From Candidatus Uhrbacteria bacterium CG_4_9_14_3_um_filter_36_7 (GTDB lineage Bacteria > Patescibacteriota > Patescibacteriia > UBA9934 > GWF2-40-263): a stretch of 21,389 nt of DNA. Position 1 is the first letter of the stretch, and each line of letters opens with the position of its first letter. The stretch is from positions 2,715 through 24,103 of the forward strand of contig PFWS01000028.1 of NCBI GenBank assembly GCA_002791255.1, read 5' to 3'. Shown in pieces: positions 14,110-21,389 of this stretch. The notes below the pieces were generated by a model. The model did no database searches. It saw only the letters and a program-made list of their open reading frames with translations, and was not told the DNA's origin. A program made the translations under genes and the position numbers.

Positions 14110-17025
14110 TTACAAAACAACAATACTTAATAATTTTCCCGGGACATAAAAAGTTTTTTGAATTTTTTTTCCATCAAGATAACGTTTAATATTTTCTTGT
14201 TGTATGGCAAGTTCTTTTATTTTTTCTTCAGAAATTCTTTGTTCAACTTCAATCGTTCCTCGAAGCTTACCATTAATTTGTATAGCAATTATTATCTGTT
14301 CATCTTTAATCCAATCTTTTTCATATATAGGCCATGAAGTTTGATCAATAGATTCATAGTGACCAAGCTTTTGCCAAATTTCTTCACAAAGATGCGGAGC
14401 AAAAGGAACTAAAAGTTGCAATAATTTTTCGTAAGAAGTTTTACTTATTTGTTGCTCTTCCTGAGCTTGATTAACCAAACTCATCATTTGAGCAATAGCT
14501 GTATTAAATTTCATTGTCTCAATATCTTCTGTTACTTTTTTTATGGTCTTATGAAGAGCTCTTGTAAATTTTTCTGATTCTTGCTCTTTAAGTATCTCTT
14601 GAAGATTTAATATTTTTTCTAAAAATCGACGCACTCCGACAATTGCTTCAGGATCCCATTGTACAGCTGCATCAAATGCTCCCATAAACATTAAATATGT
14701 TCGCATTGTATCTGCTCCATATTGGCTTACAATTTCATCTGGATTTACCACATTTCCTTTTGATTTACTCATTTTCTCTCCTCCTTTTGCGAGAATCATG
14801 CCATGGCTTGTACGCTTCTTATAAGGTTCTTTTGTTGGTACAAGACCTATATCAAACAAAAACTGATTCCAAAAGCGAGAATATAACAAATGTAAAACTG
14901 TGTGTTCCATTCCTCCGTTATACCAGTCGACTGGAGTCCAGTGGGCTAATTTTTCTTTTCCTGCAAAAACTTCTTGATTTTGTGGATCTGTATAGCGTAA
15001 AAAATACCAACTCGATCCTGCCCAATTAGGCATGGTGTCTGTCTCGCGTTTGGCAATACCTCCACAACGCGGACAAGAAACATTTACCCATTCATCTATT
15101 TTTGAAAGTGGGGATTCACCTGTATCAGTCGGTTCATATTTATTAACTTGAGGAAGTTTAAGAGGAAGTTCTTTTTCTTCAAGAGGAATCCAACCAGGAT
15201 TTTGTTCTTCTCCTTTTGATTTAAAAATCTTTTTATTTGCACAATTTTCACAATATACGAGTGGAATCGGTTCTCCCCAATAGCGTTGTCTACTAAAAAC
15301 CCAATCACGTAATTTATATTGTGTTTGTCTTTTCCCCAGTCCTTTTTCTTCAAGAAACAAAATCATTTTTTCTTTTGCTTCTTCTGTAGATAAACTATTT
15401 AAAAAATTAGAATGAATAGCAATCCCTGATTCACAAAAAGAATAAAAACCTTTTTTATACAAATTCAAAATAAGAGGACCATCTACAACATTAAGCGATT
15501 CCTCCACATCCTTGGCATCGACCCAAATCAGCTCATGTTTTCTCATTTCCTCTTGAGCTATCATCTCCTGTTCTTCGTCTTCTAATTGTAAAACAACTAC
15601 TTTAATTTCAGCATAACGATTTTCATCTTTATGCTCAGCATAATATTCGGTATGGATCTCTAAACCAAGCTCTTTAATAAACCGAAAATGCTTATAACCT
15701 GTTTCCTCTTGAGCTTCTCGAATAGCTGCCTGAGCAAGATCTTCTCCTTCTTCAACTCCTCCAATGATAAGCGTGTGAAGATAAGGACGGCTTGGTGTTA
15801 TATTAAAAAACCAATTTAATAAAAGAATTTTATCTTCTTTAGGATGGCGTATAATCACATGAACCGTCTTTCGTCGACAGACCGGCTTATCCTTATGGGG
15901 TATATTATCTGGATCAATAAAATGTGGGGCAACCACTTGTCGAATCGGCAGGTGGTATTTTTGAGCAAACTCAAAATCGCGCTCATCATGGGCGGGCACA
16001 GCCATAATAGCTCCTGTGCCATAGTCCATCATAACGTAATCAGCAACAAAAATAGGCAAACTTTCCTGATTAACCAAATTAATAGCTCGAAGCCCTTTTA
16101 TTTCTATACCTGTCTTTTCTTTGGCTACATCACTACGTTCTATAAATGTTTTATTTTTGGCTTGTTCTTGATAAACCTTAATTTCTTCTTTATTTTGAAC
16201 TTCTAAACTTTGTGTTAGTGGGTGTTCTGGAGCTATTACTATATAAGTAACGCCAAAAAGAGTATCTGGGCGTGTGGTAAAAACTTCTAATGATTCATGG
16301 ATAATTTCTCCACTTTCATTTTGAATATCAAATCTCACCAAAGCTCCCTCACTTTTTCCAATCCAATTTTCCTGTTGTCTTTTTGCTTGTGGAATATAAT
16401 CTACTTCTTTTAATCCTTCCAAAAGACTATCCGCGTATTTAGTAATCGCAAGCATCCACTGGGATTTCTCACGTTTTTCCACTTGTCCACCACAACGCTC
16501 ACAAGCTCCATTTACTACTTCCTCATTTGCCAAACCAATTTTACAAGATAAACACCAATTAATTGGCATGGCTTTTTTATAGGCGAGTCCATGCTTAAAA
16601 AACTGCAAAAAAATCCACTGCGTCCATTTGTAGTAGGCGGGATCTGTGGTGTTGATCTCACGAGACCAATCAAAAGAAATACCAAGGCTCTTAATTTGGC
16701 GTTTAAATGTAGCGATATTTTCCGCAGTAACTTCTTCTGGGGGTCTTCCTGTTTTAATCGCGTAATTTTCTGTTGGTAGACCAAACGCATCCCAACCAAT
16801 TGGATAAAGAACATTATAACCTTGCGCACGCCTCTTGCGTGCGATCACATCAAGAGCTGTATAAGGACGTGGGTGCCCAACATGTAGCCCAGCTCCAGAC
16901 GGATAAGGAAATTCAATAAGCGCAAAAAATTTTTCTTTATCGCTTTGATCTTCTGCTTCAAAGGCATGTTCTTCCTCCCATTTTTTCTGCCATTTTTTTT
17001 CAATGGCTTGATGATCGTAAGGCAT
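14110..17025 (-). CDS. leuS: Leucyl-tRNA synthetase with an inserted Nudix hydrolase domain
   Basis: This is a 971-residue class I synthetase that charges tRNA-Leu. It has HVGH (48-51, HIGH motif) and KMSKS (751-755). The first zinc module has cysteines 158/161 and 175/178, and the second 592/595 and 651/654. The CP1 editing domain shows FTTRPDTLFG (249-258) and AHDERDF with Asp347. Between the end of editing (IRQVVAP, to ~367) and its return strand (SGIAIHS, from ~533) sits about 165 extra residues with a complete Nudix box: G422, E428, R436, E437, E440, E441, G443. The insert reads in frame with no disruption. Substrate is unknown; Ap4A or a related by-product of synthetases is a reasonable guess. 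leuS heads an operon with the MFS, comEC and later genes. Confidence 0.96.
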   Translation of the reverse strand: MPYDHQAIEKKWQKKWEEEHAFEAEDQSDKEKFFALIEFPYPSGAGLHVGHPRPYTALDVIARKRRAQGYNVLYPIGWDAFGLPTENYAIKTGRPPEEVTAENIATFKRQIKSLGISFDWSREINTTDPAYYKWTQWIFLQFFKHGLAYKKAMPINWCLSCKIGLANEEVVNGACERCGGQVEKREKSQWMLAITKYADSLLEGLKEVDYIPQAKRQQENWIGKSEGALVRFDIQNESGEIIHESLEVFTTRPDTLFGVTYIVIAPEHPLTQSLEVQNKEEIKVYQEQAKNKTFIERSDVAKEKTGIEIKGLRAINLVNQESLPIFVADYVMMDYGTGAIMAVPAHDERDFEFAQKYHLPIRQVVAPHFIDPDNIPHKDKPVCRRKTVHVIIRHPKEDKILLLNWFFNITPSRPYLHTLIIGGVEEGEDLAQAAIREAQEETGYKHFRFIKELGLEIHTEYYAEHKDENRYAEIKVVVLQLEDEEQEMIAQEEMRKHELIWVDAKDVEESLNVVDGPLILNLYKKGFYSFCESGIAIHSNFLNSLSTEEAKEKMILFLEEKGLGKRQTQYKLRDWVFSRQRYWGEPIPLVYCENCANKKIFKSKGEEQNPGWIPLEEKELPLKLPQVNKYEPTDTGESPLSKIDEWVNVSCPRCGGIAKRETDTMPNWAGSSWYFLRYTDPQNQEVFAGKEKLAHWTPVDWYNGGMEHTVLHLLYSRFWNQFLFDIGLVPTKEPYKKRTSHGMILAKGGEKMSKSKGNVVNPDEIVSQYGADTMRTYLMFMGAFDAAVQWDPEAIVGVRRFLEKILNLQEILKEQESEKFTRALHKTIKKVTEDIETMKFNTAIAQMMSLVNQAQEEQQISKTSYEKLLQLLVPFAPHLCEEIWQKLGHYESIDQTSWPIYEKDWIKDEQIIIAIQINGKLRGTIEVEQRISEEKIKELAIQQENIKRYLDGKKIQKTFYVPGKLLSIVVL

Positions 17026-17067
17026 AACGGTCTAGTTTGGGTGGTTGGATATTATAATTATGGAGAA

Positions 17068-17095
17068 ATTATAAACTTAAAAGACTTTTTTACAA
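17068..17095 (-). promoter_or_regulatory. Promoter of leuS and the downstream operon
   Basis: On the minus strand TTGTAA (17090-17095) and a perfect TATAAT (17068-17073) are 16 bases apart, in the 104-base gap after the first cysteine-rich gene. Transcription would start near 17060, leaving a leader of about 35 bases. This is the best match to the sigma70 consensus in the window. Confidence 0.65.
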
Positions 17096-17129
17096 AATCA
17101 CAGTTCAACTAAGCAAATAAGTTTTTAGT

Positions 17130-18884
17130 TTATCCATGTTCTTCTAAATAATTAAGATAACACGACTTACAATAAATTTTTCGATCAGGATAATTTTCAC
17201 ATTTTGCAACAAGTGATTCCTTTGCACAATTAGAACAGAGTCGTTTTTCAAGACTACACAGCTGACCCAATACAGAGGCTTTATTAGTACGGCGTATAAA
17301 ATGAGTGTTAGGTGGAGCAACATGTACGGAACGATAATGCTCTATTTCAGGTTTTAAAAAAGCAAATGTCCGTTTTGCTTCTTCATCATAAATTGGCACA
17401 CCAATCCAATCGTCTGTTAATTCATCAATACTATCTGGAATGTCAGTTCGCAAACGAATAAGCTTTGGATCAATTTCTTTACGCTGAGTAGCACCTTGCT
17501 CATTAGGATCAAAATTATTTGGTCCAAGTTGCCTAATCTCTTCCACAGAAGATCCACAATACACTGCGGCTCCGCTTTCTGGGCCATATGTTGAAGAAAA
17601 TTTTGTCGGAAAAAAATCTCCATGTTCGTTATCTTCCAACATCTTACACATTATTTTATCAACCTCTTTCCAATAATTCTCTTCTGTATAAGGTTGATTC
17701 AAAATGTAATATTTTTTTCGTCGAAGTCCAACACATCCAAAACAGTATTGGCAATTATCACACATAAGACAATAGTAACAAGTGTCGTTTTGTGGACAAC
17801 GAAAACAAAATTGGCATTTATTTGATCCGGCAATTGTGACAGAAAAATAACTTTCTGAAGTATCTTTTGACCCCCAACAAAAAGCACAATGAGAACAAGA
17901 GCCAATAGAATATGTGCAACGAAAATTATAAAGTGAACCTGAAACAGCTGAGTAACACTGTGAACAATTAACACTTCCGTTTAAATATTCGCCTGTGCTA
18001 TCAGTTGTTTTTTCATTAAAATTTTCTGGCCAAATAGTATCTTCAAGAAGAAGTTTTTCAAATGATTGTTCACATTCTTCAACCACTGAACGTTTTCCTA
18101 AATTCACTTCTGCTCGACGTTTTTCCCATTCTTCTTTTGAAAGTTGTTCATTCCACCACAAATATTTCCGATTACGTTTATTACTTGCTCCAAAACAATA
18201 TTGGCAACTACGACAATCAAAAAGAAAACAGCTGTCCATACAATCAAAACATTCTCGCAAATATTTGCATTGAAAAATGCGATTGCAATGAAGAATTTGA
18301 TGACTATCTACTACGTTATTAGATAAAAAAACAAGAGATGAATTCTCACCATCCATGCAGACCCAGGAAAAAAAATTTCTCTTTCCTCTTGATCCAAGAG
18401 TAAAATAACAGTCTTGCTCACCTAATGAAACCAATGAAATACTTTGTTCTGGTGGAACAAGATCATATGTCGCTCGATAAGGAACTTTTCGAGTAAGAAT
18501 ATAAAGCTGATCAAAAAAAGATTGATCTGTACTTAATAAAAGTGAAACATTTGAAAAATCACGCTCAAGCCATTCTTGATCTGGTAAAACTCGTATACCA
18601 GTAGCTGGATGATGGAAACTTAATACTGATTCTCCTGTCTCAAAATGTTTATTCCACCAAAATTGAAAACCTGTAGAAAAATAGGCTAATATTTTCCAAC
18701 GAGTATTAGGAGAATATTTAGATGGCGGCACATTAAACTTTCTATACCAACCTATTTCCTCTTCGGTCATATTCCACTTTTCACCCGTCAATTCACAAAC
18801 CCGCTCGCCGGGCTTGGTAGCGTCAAGAATAGCTTTAACTTTGACGTCGTAATTGGGAGTTTTAGACATATTATAATTAAACAT
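17130..18884 (-). CDS. Large cysteine-rich putative zinc-binding protein, paralogue A
   Basis: This encodes 584 residues; starting at the inner ATG (18869, MSKTPNYD) gives 579 and matches paralogue B better. The N-terminal module (about 25-110) holds CELTGEKWNMTEEEIGWYRK and FETGESVLSFHHP. Two Cys-dense blocks follow, at 200-230 (C200, 206, 212, 215, 219, 224, 227, 230) and 307-384. Each ends in a CFG motif followed by a KxYxxxN(x)3(Y/L)(T/S)xE cassette. The C-terminal module (about 490-584) has IPDSIDEL, LKPEIEHYR, then CSNC and CKSC zinc-finger pairs. There is no signal peptide or membrane segment. I know similar unnamed Cys-rich proteins from CPR genomes; function is unknown. It starts 3 bases after the paralogue B stop, so the two are one operon. 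Confidence 0.85.
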   Translation of the reverse strand: MFNYNMSKTPNYDVKVKAILDATKPGERVCELTGEKWNMTEEEIGWYRKFNVPPSKYSPNTRWKILAYFSTGFQFWWNKHFETGESVLSFHHPATGIRVLPDQEWLERDFSNVSLLLSTDQSFFDQLYILTRKVPYRATYDLVPPEQSISLVSLGEQDCYFTLGSRGKRNFFSWVCMDGENSSLVFLSNNVVDSHQILHCNRIFQCKYLRECFDCMDSCFLFDCRSCQYCFGASNKRNRKYLWWNEQLSKEEWEKRRAEVNLGKRSVVEECEQSFEKLLLEDTIWPENFNEKTTDSTGEYLNGSVNCSQCYSAVSGSLYNFRCTYSIGSCSHCAFCWGSKDTSESYFSVTIAGSNKCQFCFRCPQNDTCYYCLMCDNCQYCFGCVGLRRKKYYILNQPYTEENYWKEVDKIMCKMLEDNEHGDFFPTKFSSTYGPESGAAVYCGSSVEEIRQLGPNNFDPNEQGATQRKEIDPKLIRLRTDIPDSIDELTDDWIGVPIYDEEAKRTFAFLKPEIEHYRSVHVAPPNTHFIRRTNKASVLGQLCSLEKRLCSNCAKESLVAKCENYPDRKIYCKSCYLNYLEEHG

Positions 18885-18887
18885 CGT

Positions 18888-20627
18888 TTATCCGTTTTCT
18901 TCTAAATACTTAAGATAACACGACTTACAATAAATTTTTCGGTGAGCAAATTTTTTATTTTTTGAGGTTAAAATAGTTTTTTTACATTGTGCACAAAAAT
19001 GATCTTCTAAAATTGCTAATTGTCCAGCTTGTGAAACCTCATGAACTCGACGGATAAAATGAGTATTGGGTGGAGGAAGATGAAACTCTCGATAATATTC
19101 CACTTCTGGCTTTAAAAAAGAAAAAGTCCGCCCAGCATTTTTATCATAAATAGGTACACCGATCCAATCGTCTATCAGATCATCAATTGAATCTGGAACT
19201 TCTTCCATCTGACGCATCACTGACAAATCAGTTGAATCCTTCTTGGTGGCACCTTCTGTATTTGGATCAAACTTATTTCCACCTAAAATAGATAATTCTG
19301 CTTCATCAACTCCGCAATAAATAACAGATCCACCTTCTGGAGGGTAAGCGCTTGAAAATTCAGGTGGAAAAAATTTTCCATATTCACCACGATCAAGCAT
19401 GAGGCATTTAATTTCATCGATTCGTTTCCAATATTCTTCTTCTGAGTATGGCTTATTGAAAATATGAAATTGTTTATGAGAAAGCCCAATACAAGCAAAA
19501 CAATTTTTACAATCCGTACACATCATACAATACTCACAAGTGTCACAAGAACGACAACGGAAACAAAATTTTAATTCATTTGAAAAATAAACAAGGGCAC
19601 AAAAACATGTTCCTCGAGAATCACATGGACACCAATCAAAGGCATTATCCTGACTATCCCCAAACAACCAAGTTGTTTGATAGTTATGAATACAACGCCC
19701 ATCAGCAAAAAAACAAGAGGAACAATCAATAGCGTTTGTTAAATATTCACCGGTTGAGCTTTCTGTTTTTTCATTAAAATTTTCTGGCCAAACCGTATCC
19801 AAAAGCAAAAGTGATTCAAATTGTTTTATCATCATTTGTTCAATACTTCGTTTACCCAAATCTACTTCTGACCGACGTTTCTCCCACTCTTGTTTAGAAA
19901 GTTGCTCATTAAACCAAAGATATTCTCGGTTTCGCTTATTGGTTGCTCCAAAACAATTTTTACAATTACGACAATCAAAAAGAAAACAGCTATCCATACA
20001 ATCTCGTGATTCTCTAACATATCGACAATTAAATAAACGTTCGCTGTGTAAAACATGATGGCTTTTAATAATTGATTTTCCTAAAAAAATAAGCGATGAA
20101 TCTTCTGAGTCTGTGGCACAAGTGGAATAAAAACAATGGATACTTTTTGAAGCAAAAACAAAATAACTATCTTTATCTCCTAAAGAAACCAGGGTTAAAG
20201 AATGTTCTGGGGGGATTACATTATAAGTCGCTAAAAAAGGGATCTGTTTTTCAAAAATTCTCATCTGATCAAAAAAAGATTTATCTTTTTTATAATCATA
20301 AGTAATCGATGAAAAATCTCGATTATACCACTCAGTATCTGGCAAAACACGTATCCCAGAACCTGGATGGTGAAAACTTAAAACTGGTTCTCCTGTCTCA
20401 AAATGTTTATTCCACCAAAATTGATAGCTTGCATCAAAATATCCCAAAAGTTTCCAGTTGGTTGAAGGAGATATTTTTGAAGGTGGAATATTAAATCTCC
20501 TGTACCAGCCAATCTCTTCTTCGCTCATCTGCCACTTCTCCCCCGTCAGTTCACAAATCCGCTCACCGGGTTTTGTGGCATCAAGGATTGCTTTAATTTT
20601 AGCATCGTAATTGGGAGTACTAGACAT
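18888..20627 (-). CDS. Large cysteine-rich putative zinc-binding protein, paralogue B
   Basis: This encodes 579 residues from the ATG at 20627 (MSSTPNYDAKIKAILDATK). A TTG four codons upstream is less likely. It is a full-length relative of paralogue A with the same order: N-terminal CELTGEKW module, Cys block I ending CKNCFGATNKRN, the WPENFNEKTESSTGEYL linker, Cys block II ending CKNCFACIGLS, then the DDWIGVPIYD and LKPEVEYYREFHLPPPNTHF segments, and CAQC/CKSC at the C-terminus. N- and C-terminal modules and linkers are much more alike between A and B than Cys block II, where the cysteines stay but spacing changes. It is probably cytoplasmic, since no export signal is visible. Function is unknown. 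It follows a NYN nuclease gene and a terminator. Confidence 0.85.
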   Translation of the reverse strand: MSSTPNYDAKIKAILDATKPGERICELTGEKWQMSEEEIGWYRRFNIPPSKISPSTNWKLLGYFDASYQFWWNKHFETGEPVLSFHHPGSGIRVLPDTEWYNRDFSSITYDYKKDKSFFDQMRIFEKQIPFLATYNVIPPEHSLTLVSLGDKDSYFVFASKSIHCFYSTCATDSEDSSLIFLGKSIIKSHHVLHSERLFNCRYVRESRDCMDSCFLFDCRNCKNCFGATNKRNREYLWFNEQLSKQEWEKRRSEVDLGKRSIEQMMIKQFESLLLLDTVWPENFNEKTESSTGEYLTNAIDCSSCFFADGRCIHNYQTTWLFGDSQDNAFDWCPCDSRGTCFCALVYFSNELKFCFRCRSCDTCEYCMMCTDCKNCFACIGLSHKQFHIFNKPYSEEEYWKRIDEIKCLMLDRGEYGKFFPPEFSSAYPPEGGSVIYCGVDEAELSILGGNKFDPNTEGATKKDSTDLSVMRQMEEVPDSIDDLIDDWIGVPIYDKNAGRTFSFLKPEVEYYREFHLPPPNTHFIRRVHEVSQAGQLAILEDHFCAQCKKTILTSKNKKFAHRKIYCKSCYLKYLEENG

Positions 20628-20673
20628 ATTGTCAAACAAATATTTATCTGCTATTCTTATAAAGTAGTCACGA

Positions 20674-20708
20674 TAAAAAGCCCCCTATAAGGTCTTGTCC
20701 TTATGGGG
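20674..20708 (-). terminator. Rho-independent terminator that includes the NYN gene stop codon
   Basis: On the minus strand CCCCATAAGG and CCTTATAGGGG pair through ten bases with one bulge around a 6-base loop, followed by GCTTTTTATCG. The stem covers the last codons and the TAG stop of the NYN gene. Termination here would separate the NYN transcript from the paralogue B/A pair, so the pair would need its own promoter or read-through. Confidence 0.7.
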
Positions 20709-21203
20709 TTCTTTTTGTTTATAGACTAACTTTTTTTGTAAATCACTTACAAAGGTCATTTTCTTTCCAGCTACTTTTTGCAAAAGTGAAGAACAATTTC
20801 GACTCGAAGGAGCTAGTACACGAAGTAATTTATTTTTTCCATCTAAATATTTTATAAGACAATAAAAATCTCCGTCGCCTGTAACGATTAATGCTTGATC
20901 ATAATCTTTTAAATCAATCATCACCTGAAGTACTAATTCTGCATCGCAATTTCCTTTTATGAAACCGTGATCACTGCTCACAATTGGTTTAAAAATAAGT
21001 ATAAAACCAACTGTTTGTAAAAAATTATAAAGTTCCTGGTTTTCCGGAAGAAAACCCATAAACATATAGGCTTTTTTGATTTTATATTTCTCCTTTAAAT
21101 AAACTCTAAAACGTTTGTAATCTAATTTCCATCCAAGAAACTGGATAGCAAGATATAGATTCTGTCCATCAATAAAAGCGTAATTGTTTGGGGTTTTAGA
21201 CAT
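20685..21203 (-). CDS. NYN domain (PIN-like) nuclease, LabA/COG1432 type
   Basis: This encodes 172 residues of a single NYN domain, a PIN-like metal-dependent ribonuclease fold. The acidic residues expected for metal binding are Asp12 (FIDGQN, 10-15), Asp87 (GNCDAELVLQ, 84-93), and Asp110 and Asp112 (VTGDGDFYCLIKYL, 107-120). Length is typical for stand-alone members. The natural start of this family would be around NNYAFIDGQN. Here it is preceded by MSKTP, which is the same leader as in the cysteine-rich neighbours. AGAAGGG lies 7 bases before the ATG and overlaps the end of the upstream partial gene, a good Shine-Dalgarno. The target RNA is unknown. Confidence 0.88.
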   Translation of the reverse strand: MSKTPNNYAFIDGQNLYLAIQFLGWKLDYKRFRVYLKEKYKIKKAYMFMGFLPENQELYNFLQTVGFILIFKPIVSSDHGFIKGNCDAELVLQVMIDLKDYDQALIVTGDGDFYCLIKYLDGKNKLLRVLAPSSRNCSSLLQKVAGKKMTFVSDLQKKLVYKQKEPHKDKTL

Positions 21204-21207
21204 ATCA

Positions 21208-21389
21208 TTACCCTTCTTTTTCTAAATAGGTCAAATAACATTCTCGACAGAATATCCTGCGCCTCGGATATTTTTTATTATGTGCAACCACCAGGTGTTT
21301 AGTAACCGTTCACTTTTGGGGGCCTGGATTCCAAGTTTTGGGAGGTGAAAGATCGAGAATTTTTGGCCAAGGAAGGTTTGGACTAATGG
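21208..21389 (-). pseudogene. 3' end of a third cysteine-rich paralogue, interrupted by TGA, cut by the window edge
   Basis: The last 34 codons before a TAA at 21208-21210 read TVTKHLVVAHNKKYPRRRIF followed by CRECYLTYLEKEG. This matches the C-terminal zinc-finger ends of paralogues A (DRKIYCKSCYLNYLEEHG) and B (HRKIYCKSCYLKYLEENG). Directly upstream in frame is a TGA (complement of 21310-21312), near where the first CxxC pair would lie. Beyond it the frame stays open to the edge, but the residues no longer resemble the paralogues, and the bases are visibly richer in G and C. It may be a decayed gene, a recombination scar or an assembly-edge error. The NYN gene starts 4 bases after its stop. 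Confidence 0.6.

Noticed and set aside
20628..20639. TTG start four codons upstream of paralogue B
   Set aside because: The ATG at 20627 begins the segment shared with paralogue A and the NYN protein (MS-TPN).
21310..21312. TGA read as glycine (genetic code 25) or as selenocysteine in the third paralogue
   Set aside because: TGA ends rpsS at 225-227, no long gene has internal TGA, and no SECIS-like hairpin follows the codon.
1..21389. CRISPR arrays, insertion sequences, tRNA genes or rRNA genes
   Set aside because: I found no regularly spaced direct repeats, transposase motifs, tRNA arms or rRNA segments on either strand by eye.

Overview
This AT-rich window looks like a piece of a Candidate Phyla Radiation (Patescibacteria) genome, probably on the Parcubacteria side. 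That placement rests on gene content only. The supports are short, tightly packed genes with few Shine-Dalgarno sequences, a split ComEC, a leucyl-tRNA synthetase carrying an inserted Nudix domain, a NYN nuclease of a type common in these genomes, and large cysteine-rich proteins of a kind I associate with this radiation. TGA is used as a stop (it ends rpsS) and no long gene has an internal TGA, so the Gracilibacteria/Absconditabacteria code (TGA = Gly) does not apply.

Region 1 (1-9240, all minus strand) is a joined str-S10 ribosomal cluster. Read in the direction of transcription it is: M50 site-2 protease, rpsL, rpsG, fusA, an unrecognised 137-aa gene, tuf, rpsJ, rplC, rplD, rplW, rplB, rpsS, rplV (cut by the window start). 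Promoter-like sites stand before the protease, rpsL and tuf. A 202-bp gap between rpsJ and rplC holds two long inverted repeats and a possible internal promoter.

Region 2 (9241-9888) has rpmB on the plus strand, divergent from the protease gene, and then a convergent, apparently non-coding RNA gene on the minus strand (about 9598-9847). The RNA candidate has its own extended -10 promoter, long-range pairing of its two ends, two internal hairpins and a rho-independent terminator that can also serve rpmB. I could not assign it to a known RNA family.

Region 3 (9889-17025, minus strand) runs leuS, MFS-type membrane protein, comEC channel, ComEC-type metallo-beta-lactamase protein, ndk, from a good promoter in front of leuS. 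The genes are spaced by a few bases or overlap.

Region 4 (17130-21389, minus strand) holds two tandem cysteine-rich paralogues of about 580 aa, a NYN-domain nuclease upstream of them, and, further upstream, the last ~34 codons of a third paralogue interrupted by a TGA. The NYN gene ends in a terminator that includes its own stop codon. This cluster, the RNA candidate and the Nudix-LeuRS are the least ordinary parts of the window.
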